DNA from: Actinomycetes bacterium
Lineage (GTDB): Bacteria; Actinomycetota; Actinomycetes; Nanopelagicales; Nanopelagicaceae
Length of the DNA stretch: 64,000 nucleotides
Reading direction: 5' to 3'
Assembly (NCBI GenBank): GCA_014190155.1
Contig: BJFY01000005.1
Location: 1 to 64,000 of the forward strand
In this document: in pieces, positions 46,165 to 55,501 of the stretch
How the letters are laid out: every line of letters starts with the position of its first letter
Position numbering within the stretch: position 1 is the stretch's first letter
The notes under the pieces: model-generated
Told to the model about the DNA's origin: nothing
Databases searched by the model: none
The model's input: the letters and a program-made list of their open reading frames with translations, nothing else
Translations under genes and position numbers: made by a program

Positions 46165-47456
46165 TAGCCAACCAAACCATTCCAAAGGCCAGGAAAATCT
46201 GGGAGCGTTTTTCTAGTTGTTGCAATATTTTCAACGGAGACATCTTTAGTAACTAATCCAATTACCGCACCAGATGTAGCTAATCGGTGATCATCGTAAG
46301 TATGGAAAGTCCCACCATGAAGTGGGGCCGGCGTTATATGTAACGCATCAGCCGCTTCAGTAACTTTCCCGCCGAGCCGATTAATCTCATTACTTAACGC
46401 CGCTAATCGATCAGTTTCATGTAATCGCAAGTGGCCAATCCCGTGTAACGAGGATGGTGAATTCGCCAACGCAGCCAGCGCAGCAATCGCGGGAGTAAGT
46501 TCGCCAACGTCATGTAGATCAATATCAATTCCGTTAATTGTGCCAGTTCCAGTTAATTTTAAATCTTGACTAGCACCATTTGCTACAAATTCAATTTTTG
46601 CTCCCATTGCACTTAAAATCTCACGCAGTTGATTACCAGGTTGTGTAGTATTTTTTGGCCAATCCGCAATTGTGATTGAGCCACCACAGACCATTGCGAT
46701 TGATAAGAACGGCGCTGCATTAGATAAATCAGGTTCGATTGTTAAATCAACACCGTGCAGTAAACCAGGCTCAACTCGCCATTCCTTTTTACCTACTTGA
46801 ACGGTTGCGCCAAAATCACGGAGCATTTGGATAGTCATTTCGATATGCGGCGCTGAGGGCAGCGACGGTCCAATATGTTTTAAAGTGATACCCACTTCTG
46901 TTGATGGTGCAATTAGTAGGAGAGCTGAAACAAATTGACTAGATGCACTTGCATCAATTTCGACTACGCCGCCTCGGAGTGAACCGCTACCATTAATTGT
47001 GAGCGGCAAGCTATAACGATTACTGTGTTCAATTGTTACACCCAAACTTTCTAAGGCTTTTATTACTGGAGCAAGCGGACGTTCGTGCGATCTTTGGTCA
47101 CCGTCAAAAAAAACTAACCCTTGGGCAAGCGCTGCAACTGGTGGCAAAAAGCGCATCACAGTTCCGGCATTACCAACATCAATCGATGCCGGCCCCATTA
47201 ATTTTCGCGGCGATATCTTTAAATCAGATTCGCCATTAATTTCAACACCGAGCGCGCGTACACCAGCAACCATTAATTCGGAGTCGCGCGAATGTAAGGG
47301 TTTACGAAGTGTGGATGGAGTTGCAGCTAAAGCGGCGAGGATCAGCGCACGGTTTGTTACTGATTTAGATCCTGGAATTTCTACTCGTGCATCAATCGGT
47401 TTAACTCCACGAAAAGGTGCGCGCCATAGCGCGTTCGATTCGGAGTTTGCCTGCAT
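46164..47456 (-). CDS. aroA: 3-phosphoshikimate 1-carboxyvinyltransferase
   Basis: A 430-residue EPSP synthase of the shikimate pathway. Motifs are IPGSKSVTNRALILAALA (residues ~27-44), VGNAGTVMRFLPPVAAL with the GNAGT loop, VEIDASASSQFVSALLL, EPDLSNAAPFLSIAMVCGG, the DLHDVGELTPAIAALAALA active site and HLRLHETDRLAALSNEI. The start is at 47456, and the preceding gene on the opposite strand begins beyond it. It overlaps rsgA by one base. Confidence 0.97.
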   Translation of the reverse strand: MQANSESNALWRAPFRGVKPIDARVEIPGSKSVTNRALILAALAATPSTLRKPLHSRDSELMVAGVRALGVEINGESDLKISPRKLMGPASIDVGNAGTVMRFLPPVAALAQGLVFFDGDQRSHERPLAPVIKALESLGVTIEHSNRYSLPLTINGSGSLRGGVVEIDASASSQFVSALLLIAPSTEVGITLKHIGPSLPSAPHIEMTIQMLRDFGATVQVGKKEWRVEPGLLHGVDLTIEPDLSNAAPFLSIAMVCGGSITIADWPKNTTQPGNQLREILSAMGAKIEFVANGASQDLKLTGTGTINGIDIDLHDVGELTPAIAALAALANSPSSLHGIGHLRLHETDRLAALSNEINRLGGKVTEAADALHITPAPLHGGTFHTYDDHRLATSGAVIGLVTKDVSVENIATTRKTLPDFPGLWNGLVG

Positions 47457-47519
47457 ATGCGAAGCCTACCCGTTGTATTCAAAGCGGCGGTTTTCATTTT
47501 CGCAGGTATTCTCAAGGGT

Positions 47520-48245
47520 ATGTGTGGCAGATACGCGTTGACGCAAAACGAATCCGAGCTAATCGAGGAATTTGGCATTACTGAAATTTTGCCAAAGGCT
47601 GACCCGCTACCAGCTAATTGGAATGTTAAACCAACTGAAAAAATTTATATTATTCGTAACAGTGAAGATAACCGAGTACTCACTACTACTTCTTGGGGAA
47701 TCATCGCGCCATGGAGTAAAAATGATGTCGAAGCGTTACGGAGTCAATCGCAAGCAATCAACGCTCGTTCGGAATCGATTCATGAGAAGCCAACTTTTAG
47801 AAACGGATTTAAATCGCAACGATGTTTAATTCCGGCAACCGGTTATTACGAATGGGCTACCGAACTTGGCAAATATAAAACGAAGCAGCCAGTATTTATT
47901 TCGAATGAATCTGGAAAGCCGTTGGCTTTTGCTGGCATTTATGAGAAGTGGATTTCACCAAATGGTGAAATTAAAGAAAGTGCCGCGATAATTACGCGCG
48001 AAGCCGTGGCTGGATTAGCAAAAGTTCATCATCGGATGCCAGTTTTCTTACCAAGAGATCGTTGGGATAGTTGGCTTGATAAGAAAAACAATGAGATTAC
48101 AAAAGTACGCTCACTGATGGAGGTTGCTGAACCTGCCGCGGGGTTACGATTCTGGCCGGTATCGGATGCAGTGAATTCAATTAGAAATAATGGCGTGGAA
48201 TTGATTAATGAGATTGAGCTTGGAGAGCCAGAAACTCTTTTTTAA
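47520..48245 (+). CDS. HMCES/YedK (SRAP) abasic-site protection protein
   Basis: A 241-residue SOS response-associated peptidase (SRAP) family protein that forms a thiazolidine crosslink with abasic sites in single-stranded DNA. The start ATG at 47520 is fixed by the MCGRYALT N-terminus: Cys2 is the catalytic residue exposed after Met removal. A longer start 63 bases upstream would bury it. Other motifs are NWNVKPTEKIYII, ARSESIHEKPTFRNG with the conserved Arg and Glu, CLIPATGYYEW and HHRMPVFL with the active-site His. Confidence 0.93.
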   Translation: MCGRYALTQNESELIEEFGITEILPKADPLPANWNVKPTEKIYIIRNSEDNRVLTTTSWGIIAPWSKNDVEALRSQSQAINARSESIHEKPTFRNGFKSQRCLIPATGYYEWATELGKYKTKQPVFISNESGKPLAFAGIYEKWISPNGEIKESAAIITREAVAGLAKVHHRMPVFLPRDRWDSWLDKKNNEITKVRSLMEVAEPAAGLRFWPVSDAVNSIRNNGVELINEIELGEPETLF

Positions 48246-48272
48246 GGGAATAACATCCGCAACTTTGGTGTT
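48246..48272 (+). promoter_or_regulatory. SigR/SigH-type promoter (GGGAAT-N18-GTT)
   Basis: GGGAAT (48246-48251) and GTT (48270-48272) are separated by exactly 18 bases, matching the SigR/SigH consensus. It lies 61 bases before the sigma factor start, so the operon is probably self-activated under disulfide stress. Direct read of the sequence; function inferred from the known consensus. Confidence 0.85.
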
Positions 48273-48333
48273 ATACCGCTTAACTTTCGCGCAATAAATC
48301 AACACCTCCCGTTCGAAATGAGGTCCTCAGACT

Positions 48334-49011
48334 TTGGCGATAACCTTTATCTCAATGGATACCTCGCGCGAACTCGAAGCCACTGGCGGATCAAGGGCCA
48401 CGGGGGAATTGGTTCAATTCGACCGCGAGAAAGAAAGCGTGGCACAACGGACCGCTCGATTCGAACGCGATGCCATGCAATATACGAGCCAACTTTATGC
48501 AGCTGCGCTCCGATACACAAAGAATCCAGATGATGCGCAAGATTTAGTTCAGGATACTTATGCAAAAGCATTTACTTCATTTCATCAATTTGAACCTGGC
48601 ACAAATTTGCGTGCTTGGATGTATCGAATTCTCACCACAACTTTCATCAATAAATACCGAAAGAATCAACGACAACCCAAAATTTCCGATGGCGAATTAA
48701 CGGATCAAGATTTATTTGCTTCAGCTTCTCACACCAGCGATCAAGGTAAATCTGCAGAAGTAGAAGCGTTAGAGAATTTGCCAGATAGCGATATCAAGCG
48801 CGCGCTCCAAGAGATACCAGAAGAATTTAGAATTGCTGTTTATTTAGTAGATGTTGAAGGTTTCTCCTATAAAGAAGCGGCCGAGATTATTGGTTCACCA
48901 GCTGGAACTGTCATGTCGCGTTTACATCGTGGTCGTAAACAACTTCGGGAGAAATTAACGGAGTACGCAAAAGAACTCGGATATGGAACTGGAACCGGGG
49001 ATAAGTCATGA
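48334..49011 (+). CDS. sigH: ECF sigma factor of SigR/SigH (group 12) type
   Basis: A 225-residue ECF sigma factor. Region 2 contains the [20 protein letters not shown] core and [19 protein letters not shown]; region 4 is [21 protein letters not shown]. It starts at TTG 48334, with GAGG ten bases upstream; an ATG at 48355 is the alternative and gives a 7-residue shorter protein. The next gene is its zinc anti-sigma factor with an ATGA overlap. It is expected to direct thiol-oxidative stress genes such as thioredoxin and mycothiol functions. Confidence 0.93.
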   Translation: MAITFISMDTSRELEATGGSRATGELVQFDREKESVAQRTARFERDAMQYTSQLYAAALRYTKNPDDAQDLVQDTYAKAFTSFHQFEPGTNLRAWMYRILTTTFINKYRKNQRQPKISDGELTDQDLFASASHTSDQGKSAEVEALENLPDSDIKRALQEIPEEFRIAVYLVDVEGFSYKEAAEIIGSPAGTVMSRLHRGRKQLREKLTEYAKELGYGTGTGDKS

Positions 49012-49409
49012 CCCCTAATAATGGATTTGCCGCGCAATGTAACCAAGTTTTAAATTCAATTGTGCTTTTTATTGATAATGAAATAGATGACTCAGCGCAA
49101 TTTAATGCAATTGCATTCCACCTCCAAGAATGTAATCTCTGTCGAGGCGCAATGGAGTTAGAGCGAAGACAGTTACAGATGGTGCAAACATTGCTCACCC
49201 GTTCTTGTTGCGAAACTGCGCCGGAAGAACTGTTGGTTAGAATCCATGACCAAGTCAACGCGTTGGCGGCTGAACTTGCGCAAGCCGAAGCAAATGGGCT
49301 TATGGGTCAGACTGAAATAATTACGAAATACAGCCGCACTGAAATCACAATAGATGGCGAAACACAGATAGAAATTGAAACATCTCACGAAATTTGGCGG
49401 GATTTTTAG
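49008..49409 (+). CDS. rsrA: Zinc anti-sigma factor (RsrA/RshA-type)
   Basis: A 133-residue anti-sigma protein whose zinc-dependent binding is expected to break on thiol oxidation, releasing SigH. Zinc-binding residues C11, H38, C42 and C45 (HLQECNLC) match the RsrA pattern C-x-H-xxx-C-xx-C almost to the position. The C-terminal half is longer than the usual 105 residues and acidic ([18 protein letters not shown]). The start overlaps the sigma factor stop (ATGA). Confidence 0.92.
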   Translation: MTPNNGFAAQCNQVLNSIVLFIDNEIDDSAQFNAIAFHLQECNLCRGAMELERRQLQMVQTLLTRSCCETAPEELLVRIHDQVNALAAELAQAEANGLMGQTEIITKYSRTEITIDGETQIEIETSHEIWRDF

Positions 49410-49424
49410 GCTAAGTTAGCGAAC

Positions 49425-49658
49425 ATGAATTCGCACCCAACCCAGATTCGCGCTGAGATGGTGGCTAATGTCTTATCTATTTCAGTCTCGGTCGGCGAAG
49501 TAATCGCAAACGGCGATATTTTACTCCTACTGGAATCTATGAAAATGGAAATTCCAGTACTTAGCGAAATTTCCGGAACTGTGGTTGAAATTGCAGTTTC
49601 GCCTGGCGATGTTATTCAAGAGGGCGACTTACTAATTAGACTTGAAGCGAAAGTTTAG
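49425..49658 (+). CDS. Single-domain biotin/lipoyl carrier protein
   Basis: A 77-residue biotinyl domain with the attachment Lys in LLESMKMEIPV (residues ~34-45) and the paired GDILLLLES and GDVIQEGDLLIRLE strands. The usual Ala before MKM is Ser here. It corresponds to the small biotinylated protein (TB7.3 type) found beside sigH in mycobacteria. Which carboxylase it serves is not shown in the window. It begins 15 bases after rsrA. Confidence 0.9.
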   Translation: MNSHPTQIRAEMVANVLSISVSVGEVIANGDILLLLESMKMEIPVLSEISGTVVEIAVSPGDVIQEGDLLIRLEAKV

Positions 49659-49670
49659 CTCGGAATAATT

Positions 49671-50090
49671 ATGCAGAGCGAATTAATCGTTGGCGCAATC
49701 GGAATTTCATCGATGGAAGTGCGTCCAGGCGATACCGCACTTGCTCACGGCAGCGGTGATGTCCCAACTCTCTCATCATCATTTTTAGTAACTTTGATGG
49801 AGAGCGCGGCGATAACTTCGATTGTTGAATTTTTAGAAAATGGCGAAACTACGATTTTAGCTGAGATTGAATTGAAAGTTCATGGCGCGGTTCCAATCGG
49901 CGTTGAAATCCAGAGCGCCACAAGATGTATTGAATTAAAAGATCACACACTAACTTTTGATTGCGAAATACATGACGGCCCGCGCTTAGTTGCGGCCGCA
50001 ATAATGCGACGGACAATGGTGGAACGAGTTTCGTTCCTAGCGCGGACCGCTGCACTTTCAATTATTTCGCAACAATCCCAAATAAATTAA
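49671..50090 (+). CDS. Hotdog-fold thioesterase-like protein
   Basis: A 139-residue single-domain hotdog protein of the FlK/thioesterase type. PTLSSSFLVTLMESAAITSI matches the family helix containing the catalytic Glu, ILAEIELKVHGAVPIGVEI the central sheet with the substrate His, and FDCEIHDGPRLVAAAIMRRTMV the last strands. It lies 12 bases downstream of the biotin carrier gene and converges on sodN. The acyl substrate is unknown. Confidence 0.8.
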   Translation: MQSELIVGAIGISSMEVRPGDTALAHGSGDVPTLSSSFLVTLMESAAITSIVEFLENGETTILAEIELKVHGAVPIGVEIQSATRCIELKDHTLTFDCEIHDGPRLVAAAIMRRTMVERVSFLARTAALSIISQQSQIN

Positions 50091-50489
50091 TTATTTTTTA
50101 GTTGCCCAGAAGATTTCTGCAATTTCATCAATCTTTTCGATTAATTTAGTTGCTACTGCGACATCATTTGTACCTTTTGTACCGGCTGCGCCAGCAAGTT
50201 TTGTGGCTTCGTTAAATAATGAATGTAATTGTGGGTAGCTCTCAAAGTGAGGCGGCTTAAAGTAATCAGTCCAAAGAATCCATAGGTGCTCTTTGACTTG
50301 GTTCGAGCGTTCTTCTTTGATTGCAACGGCACGTGATTTGAAATCGGTATCGCCAGATGCTGCATATTTTTCCATACAAGCTTTTACTGATAACGCTTCG
50401 ATTTTGGCTTGTGCTGGGTCATATACGCCACATGGAAGATCGCAGTGTGCATAAACCGTGGTCTTTGGCTTAAAAAGTTGAGTGAACAT
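50091..50489 (-). CDS. sodN: Nickel superoxide dismutase precursor
   Basis: A 132-residue Ni-SOD precursor. Residues 1-14 (MFTQLFKPKTTVYA) are a leader cleaved to expose the nickel hook HCDLPCGVYDP, in which the new N-terminal His and Cys2 and Cys6 bind Ni. The ATG at 50489 has GAGAGG upstream; a longer frame starting at 50603 lacks sense for this family. It disproportionates superoxide in the cytoplasm. It is divergent from sodX, its maturation protease. Confidence 0.97.
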   Translation of the reverse strand: MFTQLFKPKTTVYAHCDLPCGVYDPAQAKIEALSVKACMEKYAASGDTDFKSRAVAIKEERSNQVKEHLWILWTDYFKPPHFESYPQLHSLFNEATKLAGAAGTKGTNDVAVATKLIEKIDEIAEIFWATKK

Positions 50490-50546
50490 AGAAACCTCTC
50501 CAGTTAAGAAAAATTTGGCCTTGCTGTCTGTGAAAGAATACCGCGC

Positions 50547-50867
50547 ATGTTCGGATTTGGCACGGTCAAGGTTGCTGGGAACTCCATGCTTCCCATATAT
50601 CAAGATGGTGATTGGTTAGTAGTTCGGTGGCATGCACAATCCGAAGTTCTGCCAACCTCAATAAAACTCGGCGCAGTTGTAGTTATTGAACGTGATGAAC
50701 GTCCCGGTATTTACTTGATTAAGCGGTTACAAAAAGCACATGGCAGTTCATATTGGGTTGAAGGTGATTCGGCTGAGAGTACTGATTCAAGAAGTTGGGG
50801 CTGGATTCCACCGCAGGAGATTCGCGGAAAAGTTATTTTTCGGTTAGCGCGAAAACGCTTCGATTAA
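50547..50867 (+). CDS. sodX: Nickel-SOD maturation protease SodX
   Basis: A 106-residue S24/S26-like peptidase that cleaves the SodN leader. The Ser is in KVAGNSMLPIYQDGDWLVV (about residues 8-26) and the Lys in IYLIKRLQKAHGSSYWVEGD. It is divergent from sodN with a 57-base gap, so both can share regulatory sites. It has no membrane helix, unlike signal peptidase I. Its end overlaps the converging kgd gene by 24 bases. Confidence 0.93.
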   Translation: MFGFGTVKVAGNSMLPIYQDGDWLVVRWHAQSEVLPTSIKLGAVVVIERDERPGIYLIKRLQKAHGSSYWVEGDSAESTDSRSWGWIPPQEIRGKVIFRLARKRFD

Positions 50868-53800
50868 TAACGCTTTCTGTTCTTCTTCATGAACATAATG
50901 GCTACCTGTAGCTGGGCTAGCAGTAGCACGTCGCGAAATTCTCCGGAAATTTGCACCCTGTAATATTTCATTTTGGGTTTCGTGAAGTTGTAGCGCAATG
51001 AATGGCCAAGGACCTTGGTTTGCTGGTTCATCTTGCACCCAAAGCAAAGTTGCGCCTGGATATTTTACAACCTCAGCCGCGATAGCTTCAGTTGGGAATG
51101 GATAAAGTTGTTCGACTCTAACAATTGCGGTGGCGCGTTCGCCAGATTTTTCGCGTTCCGCAACTAAATCGTGATAAATCTTGCCAGAACAGAAAATAAC
51201 TCGAGTAGCTTTTTCAACGATTGGATCAGGAATTACTGGTCGGAAAGTTCCGCTTGTGAAATCAGAGATTGCCGATGAAGCAACTTTTAATCGAAGCATT
51301 GATTTAGGCGTAAAAACAATGAGCGGACGGCGAGCCGGATTTTTCATATGCCAACGAAGTAAATGGAAATACGAAGCTGGGTTAGATGGTTGTGCAACCG
51401 TCATATTTTCTTCAGCGCAAAGTGCTAAGTAACGTTCAATTCTGCCGGATGAGTGATCGGGACCTTGGCCTTCGTAACCATGCGGAAGTAGCAAAACTAA
51501 TGAAGAACGCTCGCCCCACTTTTGAAGTGCAGAAGAGATAAATTCATCGACAATAGTTTGGGCGCCGTTTGCGAAATCGCCGAATTGGCCCTCCCATATA
51601 ACTAACGCATTTTCACGCTCTACCGAATACCCATATTCAAAGCCCATCGCGGCATATTCAGTTAAGTTGGAATCGATTACAAAGAATTGGTTTTCATCCG
51701 AGATTAAACCTCGAAGCGGGGTCCATTCGCTGCCATTTTCTCTATCGATAATTACTGCGTGCCGGTTGCTGAATGTGCCACGGCGCGCATCTTGGCCCGC
51801 AACTCTGATTGGGTGTCCATCTAACAAAATTGCACCGAATGCAATCATTTCACCGCCGGACCAATCGATTGTGCCATCTTGCAACATTGATACACGACGT
51901 TCTAATTGCGGCAACAATTTTGGATGAACAGTGAAGCCATCTGGGATTGCAACTTGGGTGGCTGCGATTTTTCGAACAATCTCCTCAGGTAGCGCAGTCT
52001 TTACAGATTCTGGAGCCAGCAGGACCGGAACTTTAAAGTTTGGATTTTCTTCAGGTGCGTTGTTATGCACGGCGTTGAAGATTGCCTCAAGCTGGGCATG
52101 GAAATCTTTTGCAATCTCATCGGCTTCTTCGGGAGTAATGTCACCGCGACCTACCAGCGCTTCCGCATATATTTTTCGTACGGATAGTTTGGCATCAATT
52201 AACTTGTACATAAGTGGTTGGGTAAAACTTGGTTCGTCACCTTCGTTATGCCCGCGACGACGGTAACAAACCATATCGATTACAACATCTTTATTAAATT
52301 TTTGTCGGTATTCAAAAGATAATCGAGCAACTCGCACGCATGATTCTGGATCATCACCATTTACATGAAATACCGGAGCTTGAATCATTTTTGCAATATC
52401 GGTGGCATAACGAGATGAGCGCGCAGCTTGTGGCGAAGTAGTGAAACCAACTTGGTTATTGATTACAACGTGAATGGTTCCGCCGGTTCGATATCCGCGA
52501 AGTTGGGAGAGGTTTAGCGTTTCTGCAACAACCCCTTGGCCAGCAAAGGCAGCGTCGCCATGTACCAAAATGGGAAGTACTGAAAAAAGTTCTTTCTTAT
52601 TTAATACATCTTGCTTGGCCCGCACAATTCCTTCCAGAACTGGGTTAACCGCTTCTAAGTGAGATGGGTTGGCGGCGAGATAAACATTTGTAGTCGCGCC
52701 AGACTCTGCTTTGAAAACTGATTTAACACCTAGGTGATACTTAACATCGCCCGAACCTTGAACTGAATTCTCAATGAAATTTCCTTCGAATTCTTGGAAG
52801 ATTTGACCAAATGCTTTGCCCGCAATATTTGCAAGTACATTTAATCGACCACGGTGCGACATTCCGATACAAGCTTCATCTAAGCCAGCTTCAGCGGCTC
52901 CAGTAAGGATGGCATCGAGAATTGGAATTACTGATTCGCCACCTTCAAGTGAGAATCGTTTCTGTCCCACAAATTTAGTGTGCAAGAAAGCTTCAAAAGC
53001 TTCAGCGCTATTGATCTTTCGTAAAATTCGTAACTGTTCTTCGCGATCAATTCGTGGTGCACCAACTTCGACCCGTTCTTGGATCCAAGCTCGCTCATCT
53101 GGGCTATCGATGTACATATATTCGATTCCGATGGAACGACAATATGAATCGCGAAGTCTTCCAAGAACTCGACGTAGCAGCGCGTATGGCTCGCCGCCAA
53201 AACCGCCAGTTGCAAAACTGCGATCTAAATCCCAGAGCGTTAAGCCGTGAGTTACTACATCCAAATCAGGGTGGTAACGCTGTTGGTATTCCAACGGATC
53301 GGTATCAGCCAACATATGTCCGCTAGTTCTATAAGCATGAATTAATTCTTGAATTCGCGCAGCTTTATTTAAGCCCTCTTCGTTATTTTCTGGAATATCT
53401 ACGATCCAACGGATTGGAATATAAGGAATTCGCAGCGCAGCGAAAACTTCATCATAGAAATTCTCGGCGCCAAGCAAAATCTCATGGATACGCCGCAAGA
53501 AATCACCAGATTGCGCGCCTTGGATGATGCGATGGTCGTAAGTACTTGTAAGCGTTACAACTTTGCTTATCGCTATCTTTGCAAGTGTCGCTTCACTTGC
53601 ACCTTGAAATTCAGCGGGGTAATCCAATGCGCCAACTCCAAGAATCATTCCTTGGCCTGCAACCAATCGTGGGACGGAGTGAACCGTTCCGATTGTGCCT
53701 GGGTTAGTTAGAGAAACCGTTGTTCCAGCAAAATCTTCAACAGTTAGCGTGCCACCGCGCGCTTTTTTAACAACTTCTTCGTAAGCCAACCAAAATTGCC

Positions 53801-54617
53801 GAAAATCCATCGATTCGCAACCTTTTATGGAAGGTACGAGTAATTGGCGCGAGCCATCTGGTTTTGCTAAATCAATTGCGATGCCAAGGTTTACATGGGT
53901 TGGGTGAGCGAACGCGGGTTTACCCTCTAGTTGGGTGTAAAAGTTATTCATCTCTGGCATCGCACGTAGCGCTTTAATCATTGCGAAACCGATTAAGTGG
54001 GTAAAGGAAATTTTTCCACCACGAGCGCGTTTCATGTGGTTGTTAATTACGATCCGGTTATCAATTAATAGTTTTGCTGGAACCGCGCGGACACTAGTTG
54101 CAGTCGGAACTGTAAGTGAAGCTTCCATGCTCTGGACAACACGTGCGCTTACACCGCGGATCGGTTCAACCCGAGCATCACCGTTATTTATAACAGGAGC
54201 TGGTTTAGCGATTGGATCTGCTGGCGTGAGGTTCGTATTTTGAATTGCAGGTCTAACAGTTTCTTGTGGCGTAAATGTGGCGGCTACTTCTTGGGTTGCA
54301 GTTGCGGTTGCAGTTGTGGCAGGGGCAACTAGCACGGGCGGTGTAACGCTCGCTACGGCAGGAGCAACTCTTGTCGCTGATTTTGGTTCTGGTGGCACAC
54401 CTCTTTTTGGTGCGGGCGGCATCGATAGCGAAGTTGAGACCTGGGTATTACCTGGAAGTGGAGCGCCAGGTTTGTGATTGCTAAAGAATTCGCGCCAAGA
54501 TGGCTCAATTGAATTGGGATCTCGTAAATAATTTTCGTACATCTCATCAACTAACCATTCGTTTGAACCGAATGATCCACCAAAGTGATTCTCTGGCGTC
54601 ATGGATTCCGAAGACAT
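50844..54617 (-). CDS. kgd: Multifunctional 2-oxoglutarate decarboxylase/dehydrogenase (E1/E2 fusion)
   Basis: A 1257-residue actinobacterial fusion. A short N-terminal segment (SNEWLVDEMYENYLRDP) precedes a Pro/Ala/Thr-rich linker (~residues 45-130) without a lipoyl domain. An E2 acyltransferase-like domain (about 140-380) includes SFTHLIGFAMIKALRAMPEM, TVSLTNPGTIGT and the catalytic TYDHRIIQGAQSGDFLRR. The E1 domain has GMSHRGRLNVLANIAGKA, VHGDAAFAGQGVVAETLNLS and the thiamine diphosphate site. It converts 2-oxoglutarate in the TCA cycle, acting with lipoylated E2/E3 subunits encoded elsewhere. Confidence 0.97.
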   Translation of the reverse strand: MSSESMTPENHFGGSFGSNEWLVDEMYENYLRDPNSIEPSWREFFSNHKPGAPLPGNTQVSTSLSMPPAPKRGVPPEPKSATRVAPAVASVTPPVLVAPATTATATATQEVAATFTPQETVRPAIQNTNLTPADPIAKPAPVINNGDARVEPIRGVSARVVQSMEASLTVPTATSVRAVPAKLLIDNRIVINNHMKRARGGKISFTHLIGFAMIKALRAMPEMNNFYTQLEGKPAFAHPTHVNLGIAIDLAKPDGSRQLLVPSIKGCESMDFRQFWLAYEEVVKKARGGTLTVEDFAGTTVSLTNPGTIGTVHSVPRLVAGQGMILGVGALDYPAEFQGASEATLAKIAISKVVTLTSTYDHRIIQGAQSGDFLRRIHEILLGAENFYDEVFAALRIPYIPIRWIVDIPENNEEGLNKAARIQELIHAYRTSGHMLADTDPLEYQQRYHPDLDVVTHGLTLWDLDRSFATGGFGGEPYALLRRVLGRLRDSYCRSIGIEYMYIDSPDERAWIQERVEVGAPRIDREEQLRILRKINSAEAFEAFLHTKFVGQKRFSLEGGESVIPILDAILTGAAEAGLDEACIGMSHRGRLNVLANIAGKAFGQIFQEFEGNFIENSVQGSGDVKYHLGVKSVFKAESGATTNVYLAANPSHLEAVNPVLEGIVRAKQDVLNKKELFSVLPILVHGDAAFAGQGVVAETLNLSQLRGYRTGGTIHVVINNQVGFTTSPQAARSSRYATDIAKMIQAPVFHVNGDDPESCVRVARLSFEYRQKFNKDVVIDMVCYRRRGHNEGDEPSFTQPLMYKLIDAKLSVRKIYAEALVGRGDITPEEADEIAKDFHAQLEAIFNAVHNNAPEENPNFKVPVLLAPESVKTALPEEIVRKIAATQVAIPDGFTVHPKLLPQLERRVSMLQDGTIDWSGGEMIAFGAILLDGHPIRVAGQDARRGTFSNRHAVIIDRENGSEWTPLRGLISDENQFFVIDSNLTEYAAMGFEYGYSVERENALVIWEGQFGDFANGAQTIVDEFISSALQKWGERSSLVLLLPHGYEGQGPDHSSGRIERYLALCAEENMTVAQPSNPASYFHLLRWHMKNPARRPLIVFTPKSMLRLKVASSAISDFTSGTFRPVIPDPIVEKATRVIFCSGKIYHDLVAEREKSGERATAIVRVEQLYPFPTEAIAAEVVKYPGATLLWVQDEPANQGPWPFIALQLHETQNEILQGANFRRISRRATASPATGSHYVHEEEQKALLIEAFSR

Positions 54618-54738
54618 CTATTTACTCCTGATCTACCGTGTAAATCTGGCTCTCAGATAGTAAGCCTATCGGGGTGAGGCGATGGCTCCGAATCGGACGG
54701 GCGGTTAGCGGTAGTTGGGTAAGCGATATTGCCCACAT

Positions 54739-55092
54739 TTACGCTTTTTGGGTCCTACGCCAGTGATATCGATAAATCGGTCCAGCAATCACTAGCGTTG
54801 TTAAATCATTTACTAAATTCATTATTGAGTTTCGACGGTTCAAATCAATTTGGCTGAGCTTTGCAGCGGCTGTTGCGTTTACATCGACGTAACCATTTTC
54901 TGGATAACCAATTAAAATTCCATTACGCACCGCGCTGACTAAGGAAAATAGACAGACCATTAAAGTTATAAGAGATACGGCGTATAGATAAACACTTCGC
55001 CAATCAATGCCGATTCTGACATTATTTATTTCAACGTTCTTAGTCACCGTTCTTTTTGATGCTGCTTTCTTCGACGCGCTCGCTTTAGCCAT
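54739..55092 (-). CDS. Two-helix membrane protein (unknown)
   Basis: A 117-residue protein with a basic Lys/Ala-rich N-terminus (about residues 1-20), a helix at ~32-54 (VYLYAVSLITLMVCLFSLVS), a loop and a second hydrophobic segment near the C-terminus (IMNLVNDLTTLVIAGPIYRY). IGIDWRSVYLYAVSLIT resembles a recurring actinobacterial membrane motif that I cannot name. It lies 13 bases downstream of another membrane protein and upstream of kgd. Confidence 0.6.
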   Translation of the reverse strand: MAKASASKKAASKRTVTKNVEINNVRIGIDWRSVYLYAVSLITLMVCLFSLVSAVRNGILIGYPENGYVDVNATAAAKLSQIDLNRRNSIMNLVNDLTTLVIAGPIYRYHWRRTQKA

Positions 55093-55105
55093 GATTTAAG
55101 GATAC

Positions 55106-55486
55106 TCAATTCTCTTCGGCAGGTACGGCAAGCAGCGCTGCCAACAATGTTAATAACCCAAGTATTGCGAGTGGTACGCCTAATTGCGGGCGACCGCCAT
55201 CAAACATGTAATACGAAACGCCAAGCGCAATTCCATTAGCGAGCACGGTTGGAGCGCGGCCGTAATTCTTTTTCAACTTAAATCCATGAGCGGCGACCAA
55301 TAACCCAATTCCTCCAAGTGTTGCAAAGACAATCTCCGCGACCAGTGCCACAACTTCGGTTGGATCTCTGATAAAACTTGCGATTGCCAGCGAGCCTGCG
55401 ATTGCGAAAAGGATGATGGCTTCGAGGATAGCGAGGCCACGTGCGTATTTTCGTGCAATATTTGATAGCGCAGAGTTTGAATCCAT
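55106..55486 (-). CDS. Four-helix membrane protein (unknown)
   Basis: A 126-residue protein with four hydrophobic segments and a polar N-terminus. Hydrophobic segments begin near LAILEAIILFAIAGSLAIA and recur at ~50, ~85 and ~105. A TTG at 55492 would add two residues. Neither start has a clear ribosome site. The function is unknown. It forms a same-strand pair with the following membrane protein. Confidence 0.6.
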   Translation of the reverse strand: MDSNSALSNIARKYARGLAILEAIILFAIAGSLAIASFIRDPTEVVALVAEIVFATLGGIGLLVAAHGFKLKKNYGRAPTVLANGIALGVSYYMFDGGRPQLGVPLAILGLLTLLAALLAVPAEEN

Positions 55487-55501
55487 TTTCAAATACTACT
55501 C

